This document shows positions 21,936-30,997 of a stretch of DNA of 64,000 nucleotides, piece after piece (within the stretch, counting starts at the first letter, position 1; each line of letters opens with the position of its first letter). The translations under genes and the position numbers were made by a program. The notes beneath the pieces are model-generated. The model did not search any database. It had not been told where the DNA came from and saw only the letters and a list, made by a program, of their open reading frames with translations. The stretch lies in contig CM057233.1 in NCBI GenBank assembly GCA_029891385.1, forward strand, positions 47,942,063 through 48,006,062, written 5' to 3'. This DNA is from Erythroxylum novogranatense (taxonomy: Eukaryota > Streptophyta > Magnoliopsida > Malpighiales > Erythroxylaceae).

Positions 21936-22178
21936 ATGCCAGATATGAATTCCAGCTATTTCGAGCGCAAAAGAGATTTGAAAAATGCCATAAAGGAGAC
22001 ATATGATCCTCAAAATCAGCTAGATGAGTTACTAATCCAACATAGTAGTTCAGATGCACTTCGCTACGTTGAGATGTATGAAACTAGTCGAATGATAAAG
22101 ATGGCTAACGATCTCAAAGAAGTAAACTTCGAGACTAGGAAATCTTATGAAGCCCACATTAAAAAACTTATAGATTAA
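21936..22178 (+). CDS. Hypothetical 80-residue charged protein
   Basis: An open frame of 80 codons, MPDMNSSYFERKRDL to the stop at 22176-22178. The composition is protein-like: Glu/Lys-rich and predicted helical (for example LRYVEMYETSRMIKMANDL), unlike the repeat-derived ORFs nearby. No family is recognised. It lies between the Helitron-related block and the Helitron 3' hairpin, so it could be a captured gene fragment carried by the element. It may be untranslated. Confidence 0.3.
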   Translation: MPDMNSSYFERKRDLKNAIKETYDPQNQLDELLIQHSSSDALRYVEMYETSRMIKMANDLKEVNFETRKSYEAHIKKLID

Positions 22179-22308
22179 GGTATCTTTATACTGCAGATGT
22201 CAGTAGTACACATGTAAACTATTTTTATCTTATCTGAAAAAAAGTCATTTCATCTTAATTCTTCTTCATGTTAAATTTTGCCCTGTGTATAAATTCACTG
22301 GGCACTTT

Positions 22309-22340
22309 CACTGCGCATTTGCGCAGTGTTAACCTGCTAG
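22309..22340 (+). mobile_element. Helitron 3' terminus (hairpin plus CTAG)
   Basis: CACTGCGC (22309-22316) and GCGCAGTG (22321-22328) form a perfect 8-bp stem with loop ATTT, followed by eight bases and CTAG at 22337-22340. The next base is T, as expected for insertion into AT. The orientation agrees with the Helitron genes at 0.5-7.8 kb. Whether it ends that element or a small non-autonomous one is unresolved. Confidence 0.7.
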
Positions 22341-22750
22341 TATAGTATTTACGCATCAAACCCTTTGACGGGAATGTGATGTCTCAGTAAATTGACAGGT
22401 AATGCAATATTGAAAATAAGAACAAAGTGATCACCATGTTAACCAGCTCCAGCTGCCCTTTTTAAGTGCCATCACGCAGCTACTTTGTGTTAGGTAAAGG
22501 CATCATAAGTTCAATCAAAGACCAGTATTTAACCAATTTAGTCTTCCCCTAACTAACCATAAACTGGACGACTTTTATATACATGGTACCGCAACTCCAT
22601 AATGTCGATCCAAATGAAAATAACAACTGCCCCTTTTTCTTAGCTGGTCTAAAATTATCAGATCAAGCCTAAAGCAAAGAGCTTTTTTATGATTTAATCA
22701 GTTTCTTTATCAAACTATTAAATATATCTCAATTGTTATTTTATAACAAT
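22341..22750. other. Intergenic sequence, nothing recognised
   Basis: Mixed-composition sequence between the Helitron end and the CACTA left terminus. No ORF, RNA gene or repeat was recognised. It may be older host DNA. Confidence 0.4.
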
Positions 22751-23159
22751 CACTACAAGAAAATTAGTAATGAGCGATTAAAAATTACTGACAGAAACGA
22801 AATCATAGCAAATTACCAACAAAAAATAATGTTCCGTTGGTAAAATAGTTGGGAAATTTTTCATTTTTGACAAAAAAAATCTGTCAATAAATATGGTGGA
22901 AAATTATCCCGACAAATTTTCCGACGGAATATAGTGACGGTAGAAAATTCTTGTTGATAAAGAAGGTGGAAATACTTGGCGGAATAAATAAGTTTTGGGG
23001 TTACCAACGGAATATATTTTCATTTGTAAATTCCGTCGGTAAAATTTAAAGGTAAACGTCACCGTTTGCTTCAGCTTCGATGTTTTTTTAATAAAACGAA
23101 AACGACGTCATTTTTTTTAACCTAAAACTACCGCAGAGTTAAAGGTTCGATATGTAATG

Positions 23160-23350
23160 CTTATTTAGTGGAGGAAGTAAGTACATTTTGTTCACATTAT
23201 TTTGAGCCACACATGCACACAAGAGAAAGAAAAGTTCCTTGTAATGACGATAGGGGAGGAACGGGTGATGCTGATAGTAACTTATCCATTTTTACATATC
23301 TTGGACGAATATATGGACATTTAACAAGAAGAATGTTAATAGAGGAATAA
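23160..23350 (+). pseudogene. CACTA TNP2-type transposase fragment
   Basis: The frame contains STFCSHYFEPHMHTRER, NDDRG and LSIFTYLGRIYGHLTRRML, which resembles the segment of plant TNP2-like transposases around the YFEP and LSIF..GR motifs. Only about 60 codons remain and no start belongs to it. The upstream catalytic domain is missing from the element, so it is non-autonomous. Confidence 0.7.
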
Positions 23351-23529
23351 ATAGAGGCTACCTATAGTTACATTTTATTGAATTGTCAAAAAGTTTAACC
23401 TTTCGTGTAGTAAGTTGAAGTGGATTTTGAAATTGATTATTTAGGTTTTGAAAGTTAGTGTTATTCACAACTAAAATATATAATAATATTTTTAAATTAT
23501 ACAAGGAATGGTTACGTGAGCTAATGCCC

Positions 23530-23990
23530 AAGAAAACATAGGATGATATCAATAAAGAAGTTAGAAGACACTTTCCTCGATGGTTTGAGAAATATGTAAG
23601 TTTTCAATTACAATTATTGAAATAATTGAATTATAAGATTAAAGTGTTCAAATGAAATTCTACTATTTAATATGATAATTTCTTTTATGTAGGCCTTAAA
23701 AAATCCAATAGAGAACAATTTCATATGTGATCTTGCGAAAAGATTTTTGCGAACTATTAAATCATATTTGGTGTATTTCGTTAATGGATACAAATATCAT
23801 ACAGAATGTAATGATCATAGTATAGTAAAGTAAATAGTGGAGTTTGCATAAAGGGAGAATTGATGGATTACTATGGTAAAATTATTGAGATACTTGAAAT
23901 TGAGTACTCTGCATTTCTAATAAAGCGAAATGTGATATTTAAGTGTAACTGATTTGATTCAACTCCTAATGTTTGTACAAAAATGCATAG
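23530..23990 (+). pseudogene. CACTA-associated DUF4216-like region, decayed
   Basis: Translated blocks read EVRRHFPRWFEKY (about 23555), then after an intron-like gap IKSYLVYFVNGYKYHTE (about 23760), NSGVCIKGE (about 23835), DYYGKIIEILEIEYSAF (about 23865) and a final FKCN.FDSTPNV. This order matches the domain that follows the transposase core in plant TNP2 proteins (DUF4216, named from memory). Stops interrupt it. Confidence 0.6.
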
Positions 23991-24049
23991 TCGATACAAT
24001 CTAGTCAATACAAAAATGCATAGCCTGAGTTTGATTCTAGTTCTTCATA

Positions 24050-24101
24050 AAAAAGAAGAAGAAGAAGAAGAAGAAGAAGAAGAAGAAGAAGAAGAAGAAT
24101 T
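24050..24101. repeat. (GAA)n microsatellite
   Basis: About 15 uninterrupted AGA/GAA triplets inside the outer CACTA, between the transposase remnant and the second ORF. Confidence 0.9.
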
Positions 24102-24259
24102 TGATTTACAATTAAATGCCGATAGCAATTAAATTATGTTTGTAATAAAAATTATATTAAATAAATCTATTATTGAATCAACAATATATTGCTATATATT
24201 GAATTGAAATCGTTATATTTCTGAAATATTCAATAAAATATGAATTTCAGGTTAAAAAT

Positions 24260-24634
24260 ATGTCACTAAAGAGAAAACAAGATATGAATTTGCCAAGGTT
24301 CAGACTACAATTTGAAGCTAGTTACTTTCTAGGTGAAGCATCAAATTCTGCAGCTGCAACAGAATCAGATGCTATACCTCCATCTACTACACATGCAGAT
24401 GAGGCATCACCTTCCACACTTATTGCTACACCATCCAACAGCTTTACACTATCCACCACTCCTATACCGAGAAAGATATCAGGGGTAAATGTTACGAATA
24501 AAAGAGCGGCCTCCAACCTAGAGCTGAGAGAGTTTAAGGATCTTCGGCTTAGTTCATTTGCAAATATATTTTATTCGCAATCCTTCACATCTAATATAGC
24601 AGAATTTAGTAGGTGGTCAGTCCATGAGCTTTAG
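24260..24634 (+). CDS. CACTA second ORF (TNP1-like position), 124 residues
   Basis: An open frame starting MSLKRKQDMNLPRFRLQ. It has a Ser/Thr/Ala-rich middle (about residues 28-75) and ends WSVHEL at 24634. Coding-like sequence continues after the stop (about 24650-24730, glutamine-rich and then charged), so the stop may be a nonsense mutation. It lies where CACTA elements carry their accessory DNA-binding ORF, and a related stretch lies inverted at about 51020-51190 in the other CACTA end. No domain could be named. Confidence 0.4.
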   Translation: MSLKRKQDMNLPRFRLQFEASYFLGEASNSAAATESDAIPPSTTHADEASPSTLIATPSNSFTLSTTPIPRKISGVNVTNKRAASNLELREFKDLRLSSFANIFYSQSFTSNIAEFSRWSVHEL

Positions 24635-26259
24635 AACATAGTACAAGCACTGACAACTCAATTGCAACAATCGATGGAGTACATAGTCCAACTCCGTAAT
24701 AAGATAGATGAGTTGAAGGAGAAGGGCAGCATCTCATCGCAATATTCAGAGCATCCACATTTACTAAATAAATGGTGTAGTTGTAGTCATTTTGTATGAA
24801 TTAAATATTTATTTTTGTAGATAATAAATTTTTTACTATTAATTAAGATAATCTTTACTTTATATCATCAATCAACTTTATGTTTTAATAAATTAAATAA
24901 ACAAATCAAAATATTATCAATAGATAATTGATAATTGTATAAATTATACATCAATCATAAGATTATCAAATCAAATTAAATGCAGGGAAAATTTTAAAAA
25001 ACAATATTAGTAAATTTACTGACGAAAAAACAAAATCCGTTGATAAAATGTAGTGAATTTACCAACGGATTACTAAAATTCATAAATAAAATGCAGTGAA
25101 TCTACCAACAAACCACTAAGATCCATCGATAAAGTTAGTCATGAATTTACCGATAGAGGAGCCTTGTCTATCTTGTCTATCATTAAATTTACTAACCGAA
25201 ATAAACCTTCCATCGCTAAATTTACCAATCACTGTCGCTAAATATAGCAATGGAATAGAAAATATCAATCCACTACAAGAAAAGTAGAAATTAGCGACGG
25301 AAAATTACCGAGGAAAATAAAGCATAGCAAGTTAGCGACAGAAACCTGATTTTTGTCGCTAAAATCGATTTTAAAAAATTCGTTTAGCGACGATTATAAT
25401 TTTCGTCGCTAAAAATGGAGGGAAACCATCCCGAAAAATTTAGCGACGAACTTTAAGGACAGTAAAAGTTTTTGTCGATAATTACACTGAAATTAACGAC
25501 AAAAAACCTATTTTCGTTGCTAAAATCGTCGTGAATTTTTTTTTGTTTAGCGATGGTTCTAATTTATGTCGCTAAAAATGGAGGGAAACCGTCCCGACAA
25601 AATTAGCGACAAACTTTAGGGACGGAAAAAAATTTCGTCAGTAATTACACTAAAATTATTATGGAGGGAAGTATACCGACGGAAATTAAAGGCGGCATAA
25701 TAAAATTTAAAATTTCCGATGGAAATTAGCGATGGAAAATTCCGTCGATAAATCACGTTTAAAACACCCCCTGTGGTTCATCTTTTTTGTTTATTCTTCA
25801 AGGCTCTTCGGTCTTCTTCCTCCTTCGGTGACTTCCTCTTCCATCAGATGAGTTCCTCTAGAGCTAAAGTTTGATTATTTCTTGCTTTTTTTCTCCGGTT
25901 TCTTTATTACTCTTTCTTAGTGGGTTTTTGATTGTCATATATAGTATTGATTTATGTGTTGAATTCTTTTTGTTGTTGAAGAAAACGAGAATTGTTGAAG
26001 AAAGCCCATAAGATCTAGTAAAGGGAAGCTCTCTTAATACTCTACTTAATCCTAGTTAGTTCGCGTCTTCAATCTTTCTTTCAACTCTCCTCACCTCTGT
26101 GTTAGTTTATAGGCATTTCTTTGATCTAGAATTTTGCTTCTTGTATATTTCTTGTAAGTCTATTAAGGCTATAGAAGATATTTCTTAATGCAATATTCCA
26201 ACGAGCCATTTTGCCTGATTTGTTTTGAGAGAAATGCATAATCGTTAGGTACTTTCTGT

Positions 26260-26523
26260 TTGGCGACTTTAGTTTCAATTGCGTTTCAGTGGAATTGGAG
26301 CTATAGAAACATTAAGCAAATAGTGAACAGACTAAAGGAGACTGTGGTTTCTTGTAGAGGCTCTGAGAGAGAGATGTTGAAAAGATGGTTGGTTGTGTTC
26401 AAAGAGGTTGAGAAATTTTTGACTAGTTTTGTTGAAGATAAAAGGAAGAGTCTTGAAGAACACCTCGTCAATGATGATGGGGACATTTTAAAAAAATTAA
26501 TTTTATTTACTGACGAAATTTAA
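26260..26523 (+). CDS. Hypothetical ORF inside the nested CACTA (possible captured fragment)
   Basis: 87 codons (MATLVSIAFQWNWSY as annotated, but the first codon is TTG at 26260). It includes a helical charged stretch (KQIVNRLKETVVSCRG, then REMLKRWLVVFKEVEKF). Composition is protein-like and differs from the flanking subterminal repeats, into which the frame runs at its end. No family is recognised. Capture of a host exon is one explanation; a spurious ORF is another. Confidence 0.25.
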   Translation: MATLVSIAFQWNWSYRNIKQIVNRLKETVVSCRGSEREMLKRWLVVFKEVEKFLTSFVEDKRKSLEEHLVNDDGDILKKLILFTDEI

Positions 26524-26561
26524 TTTTCTTTCGGTAAAATGATCGATATTTACGGAAAAAA

Positions 26562-26585
26562 TCCGTCGGTAAATTTACCGACGGA
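26562..26585. repeat. Perfect 24-bp palindrome in CACTA subterminal region
   Basis: Centred on AAATTT with arms TCCGTCGGT. Subterminal motifs of this kind are the presumed binding sites of the element's own accessory protein. Several imperfect copies flank it. Confidence 0.85.
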
Positions 26586-26908
26586 ATATTTAGATCCGTC
26601 GGTAAATTTACCTACGGTCGTTTTAACGACGTTGTTAGCTATCGATAATTTCCGTTGCTATTTTATATTACCGACGGAATGCAAACGTTTTCCGTCGGTA
26701 ATTTTCATCGCTGAACACCCTATTTCTTGTAGTGATCGGTAAATTAGCAATGAAAACTTTGTACTCCGTCGCTAATTATTACCTATGACGGTTTCTTCGT
26801 TGACACATATTGTTGGTAAATTCCATCGCTAACTTAGCTTGGTGACAGAAAACCTTTACATTCCGTCGGCAATTTCCATCGTTAAACCTCATTTTTCTTG
26901 TAGTAAAT

Positions 26909-27425
26909 ATATATCACAACCTAAAACATACATATTCATAGTTAACAGAAATTAATTGTACTGAATTATTATATAAAGACAGCATGCTAACAGTTTTATA
27001 TTTAAATTTTATCATTAAAAAATGTGTCATACAAATAAGTAGTGTTACAAAACAAAAATAGGAATGTCTATAATATTTTACTTTTAATTGAAGATATTTG
27101 AAATAATATAGGATTAATTCCAAAGTCAGTCTTAGCAATCAAATAATGTGCAGAATATGTGTCGAGTTAATATATACTATCTCCTGGAGATAAATTGAAC
27201 GCATATAAAACAATCATGAAAATTCAAACCAAGGAGTTATTATTAATCTTGCACAGCCTGTGGTTATGCATGTTCTATATCGAAGCTTTTGGCAGTAGTT
27301 TGTCATAAGCAATCCTTTAATTTTAATGACTAACCTAGTCTACAAAATTTCAATCTTATACTGTGTGTTGGCTCTGATCAAGAACTTGGTTCAATACGCT
27401 TTCTTCAAATGGAAGTCTTTGGTAC
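26909..27425. other. AT-rich sequence upstream of the peptide pseudogene
   Basis: No gene seen. It likely includes the 5' flank of the secreted-peptide pseudogene. The - strand ORF at 26914-27138 is AT-driven and has no domain. Confidence 0.4.
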
Positions 27426-27434
27426 TATATATAA
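27426..27434 (+). promoter_or_regulatory. Candidate TATA box
   Basis: TATATATAA about 90 bp ahead of the ATG at 27524, a plausible place for a plant core promoter of a short gene. Confidence 0.5.
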
Positions 27435-27523
27435 GATGGGTGCGCCTTCTTCACTGCAAGGAACAAAGACACAGTGAAACAAAGAGAGGTTTTGATTCTT
27501 AGTTGTTGACAGAAAAAGATAGT

Positions 27524-27785
27524 ATGAAGAAAGCTACTTAGTTGTTGATTGTGACCTTGTGCCTGATGATCCTTGCGGTGAACTCCGAAGGTGGAAGAAT
27601 ACTGAAGGAAAAGCTGGAAGCTGAGCATCCTCACAACTTCTTTGAAACTGGTGGATTCATTCCCCCCATTTGGTCGCGCATTTGGCCTTGGACCATCAGG
27701 CTTTTGCTCGTTTCCCGGAATGGGTTACGTGGATGTGGGAGTCCAACCCTCAAACGCTGGAGGTGTCATCCCTTCACCACCGTGA
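27524..27785 (+). pseudogene. Small secreted peptide gene, inactivated
   Basis: MKKAT is followed by an in-frame TAG (27539-27541), then a strongly hydrophobic stretch LLIVTLCLMILAVNSEGGRI, a typical signal peptide with a cleavage site near NSEG. The mature part begins with a charged KEKLEAEHPHNFF region. A run of six Cs at 27662-27667 marks a likely +1 frameshift: the next frame gives a Gly/Pro/Phe-rich tail containing FGRAFGLGPSGFC, ending at TGA 27783-27785. Two lesions in an otherwise gene-like ORF with a TATA box point to a recent pseudogene, or to assembly errors. The family is not recognised, though the layout fits plant secreted signalling or defence peptides. Confidence 0.55.
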
Positions 27786-28222
27786 GGGAAAGGCCTGGCT
27801 GTCCACGGACGGAGGGCCGGTGGTCTTCGTTGGAGATGTAACAGTATTCTTCTGTTGCCTTTAAGCTTTATGTCTGCTTAGGCCAATAATCGATAGCTTC
27901 TGTTATAGGTTTTCAATGTGTTGCGTCGCATGAGTAGTTGGTGGTTGGTATATGGGCATTATGCTAGTCGTCAGAGTCTGAGTTTAGCCGTTGCAGTACC
28001 AGGAGTAGTGGAAACAAAGTTCTTAAGTTATATTAATCAAGCTTTTCTGTGCGGAAATCTGTATTGCTTCTCTCTGACTCTCCCCAACAACAGTAATGAG
28101 CGTCTTGATGAGAAACACGGAAGCAAGCATTTTTCATGTCATTATTCGGGCTAGACAGTACAAAAAAATTCACAGAACCATATAAATTGTTGCCTTCTGC
28201 AATATTTTGTTCTAAAAAAAAT
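27786..28222. other. Downstream flank of peptide pseudogene
   Basis: Probably 3' untranslated and intergenic sequence up to the hAT insertion. Short ORFs on both strands have no domain. Confidence 0.4.
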
Positions 28223-28232
28223 GGATTTAACC

Positions 28233-30987
28233 TAAGAAGCACGGAGACGGACACACGACACGACACGGGCACGGGGACATACCAATTTCTAAAATTTGGT
28301 GGACACGGACACAATATAATATATAATTAAGAAAAAAATTCAGAATTCATAATATAATATATATTGATTGATGTATTTCAAGATTTTCAATATCTTGATA
28401 ATTCATACATATTTGGTACTTTATAAGCCCTTCTCAAAAAATATGAAACATATATTCCATTAAGTAATTTGTCTACAATCTCCTATCCAAAAGTAGAATT
28501 AGTCATTCACATGGGTATTTACAACCAAAAAATCTAACTAAAGTATCTACCCTCTAACATTGGCATTGCTTTCATCAGCAAAGATCATACTCTCTAACTC
28601 TGGTTCATCAAGTGAAAGATTGGCAACTTCAAGGATTCCATGATCACCATCAATTGGTGAAAACTCATCTCCTGTAATATCCCACATCATTGCTTTTCTT
28701 TGTTTGTATTGTAAAGATTTTCTTAAAAGGAGTCGCAAATTAATATGAATGTATACTAAACTCTCAACACACTTAGGTTTGATCTTGTGCCTTTTAAGGG
28801 AGTGAATAAAAGAGTAAGTACTCCTATTTCTTTCACAACAAGATGAAGATGATGGTTGTCCAAGTAACTTGAGAGCAATCTTTTGAAGAATTGGAGTATG
28901 AACATCATGAACTACCCACCAAGATTTTGCATTAAGGCTACCTCTATCATTTATAGAGTCATAATAATCAAACCCTTGTCTACCATCCAAAAAATTAGCA
29001 AACTCAATGTTCACTTTTCTCCGATCTTCTACATCAGGAAAGTATCTCTTCAACATTCAATCTCTCATTGGTGAGCTCTACATCTTGATTTGGTGGAACT
29101 TGTTTTGAGTCTTTACTCAACCATTCATGGCTTTAATACCTATATAGTTGTAAAAAAAAAATGTTATGAATTATTCATCATTTATCATTTGTTTATCTCT
29201 AATAGAAAAGAAAGTATCTAAATTTGAATAATTAACTTCGATTCAAAGAATGAGCTAAACAATGAAGAGGGGTACTACTTTTTGTCTAACACTCAATTAA
29301 GATTTGGAGAACCATTTCATAGAAGGTTGAAGATTCATTGTCATCCTTTCTTTAAAAAAGATATATGACCTTTCTTACTTTTTCAATCATGGACTCCCAC
29401 ATCTCATACACCAAATGGAGAGTAGATGCATCCGTATATGTGCTTTTTAAAACATCATAGATAGGATTGGTGAAAGAAAGAATGAAATCTATCTTTTGCC
29501 ACAAACTATCACTCAATAGCTTCTCTTCGGCAAATTCAGCTTGCCAACATCATCTTCCTTGTAATTAGACCATTTTTCACTTATCACCATCTCTTGGAGC
29601 CCATGTTTGAGAAGTTTAAACCACTTCAACATCACTATTGTAGGGGCAAATCAATTAGGAGCAACATTAAGTAACTTCAATAAAGCAAACTCATTAAAGA
29701 TAGACAACCTCATATGAGGATTAACAATGAAGTTCTTAATAAAAGAAACATTGTCAACAATTTGTGAAATCCAAGAACATTCTTGATACACGAGATTGTC
29801 CCTTTTTGTATTATTAGTTGCACAAATGCTCTTCAAAGCAAGGTTAAGACTATGGACAACATAAGGAGTCCAAAAAACAGTAAGAAACTCCGCCTCAATC
29901 AATAAACCAACTGCCCTACAAACTGGTGCGTTGTCTGTCATAATTTTCACAACATTATAAAAACTAACTTCCATAATCACATGTCTCATTTGCTTGGCTA
30001 TAAAATCCTTGTCCTTGACATTATTGGAGCAATCAATTGCTTTCAAAAATATTGGCCTACTTTCAGTCACAGCCATAAAGTTGAGAAGAGGTCTTCTTTG
30101 TAGATCTCCCACCCATCACTTACAATGCTCACTCCTTTTAGATTCCATATATTCCATATAGGTTGAAGAAGTTTCTCAACATGTTCTCTTTCTTTGTTAA
30201 GTAAAGTCGTTCTCAACTTGTTGTAGCCCGGAGGAACATAACCACTAATATAATTATTAGCGGCAAAAGAGAAAGTTTTGATAAAATGAGGATTCCTTGC
30301 AAGATGAAAAGGCAATCCTGAAGAGTAAAACATTCTAGCAATCTCAACATCTAAATTTTCTCTAGCTTGCATGTTGAAAGCATCCTTTATAGGTCCCGAT
30401 GTTGCCTTCCTCTTACTTGAATCAAAACTACTAGTCTATGATGCTTCACCAGTTGAGAAATTTTGAGATTGACTAGATAAGGGTAGAAGAGGGTAGATGA
30501 GTATACCATGACCCACGGTGACTGGTGATGCTTCGTGATGGTGACAGCTCAACGTTGGATAGAAAACCACGAGGAGCGACGAGCGACAGAAGATTTGTGA
30601 GAAAACCACGAGGAGAGACATCGACTAAAATGGGTGAGAAAGCTAGGGACCAAGATTTGTGAGAGGCATAAATCGGGGACAGAAGGAGGAATTTGAGAAG
30701 TTCTAACAATTATATCTTTCTTAATAAGGAAGACTACCCATGTCAACTAAATAACTTTTTGAATAATTCATAAAAATATTACGAGTCATATTCAAAAGTA
30801 CCTGAGCCGTCTCCAGCCGTGTCCGAGTCGTCTCTAGTCGTGTCCGAGCCGTATCTGAGCTGATAAAAATTAATTTTTTATTTCGACACGTACGGACACA
30901 TGTCTAACATGTGTCGACTGCGTGTCCGTGTCAAACACGTGTCCGACATGCGGACACGGTTCCATGTTACCATGTCCATGCTACATA
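28233..30987 (-). mobile_element. hAT transposon with target duplication
   Basis: The repeat GGATTTAACC occurs on both sides (28223-28232 and 30988-30997). hAT elements duplicate 8 bp, so the extra two bases may be element ends or chance. The terminal inverted repeats are imperfect: TAAGAAGCACGGAGAC on the left against TATGTAGCATGGACAT from the right (11 of 16). Both subterminal regions are rich in GTGTCCG/CGGACAC motifs (28245-28315 and 30785-30960). The transposase is on the - strand. Confidence 0.82.
28547..30415 (-). pseudogene. hAT transposase (DUF659-like core plus hAT dimerisation domain), broken
   Basis: Read from right to left: 30372-30067 has QARENLDVEIARMFYSSGLP and IVSDGWE (RNase-H-like core with the first Asp). 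30112-29651 carries KIMTDNAPVCRAVG and the histidine region VVHSLNLALK. 29620-29100 holds broken blocks including WESMIEKVRKVIY and STPLHCLAHSL. 29056-28547 has LNAKSWWVVHDVH, LQKIALKLLGQPSSSSCCERN and STYSFIHSLKRHK, the hAT C-terminal dimerisation domain. Domain names are from memory. Frame breaks at about 30090 and throughout 29060-29640 make it inactive. No BED zinc finger was found upstream. Confidence 0.8.
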
Positions 30988-30997
30988 GGATTTAACC

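Larger units (their letters stand above)
25271..26734. mobile_element. Nested non-autonomous CACTA element
   Basis: CACTACAAGAAAAG starts at 25271 and TTTCTTGTAGTG ends at 26734, with perfect 3-bp target duplications ATC (25268-25270 and 26735-26737). It is 1464 bp long. Both ends carry GCGACGG/CCGTCGG subterminal repeats. The centre (about 25790-26525) is unrelated to the termini and has an ORF of unknown origin. It sits in the right subterminal region of the outer CACTA. Confidence 0.92.
22751..26905 (+). mobile_element. CACTA (En/Spm-like) transposon, outer copy
   Basis: The left terminus CACTACAAGAAAA starts at 22751. The right terminus TTTTTCTTGTAGTA ends at 26905 (last base A where G is expected). 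The 3-bp target duplication AAT is at 22748-22750 and 26906-26908. Subterminal regions are full of CCGTCGGTAAATT/GCGACGG-type repeats. It carries transposase remnants (23.2-24.0 kb) and a second ORF (24.3-24.6 kb), and is interrupted by another CACTA at 25271-26734. Confidence 0.9.

Noticed and set aside
27542..27841. 99-residue ORF taken as an intact gene
   Set aside because: It starts after the signal-peptide start and its second half is in the wrong frame after the six-C run; treated as part of a pseudogene instead.
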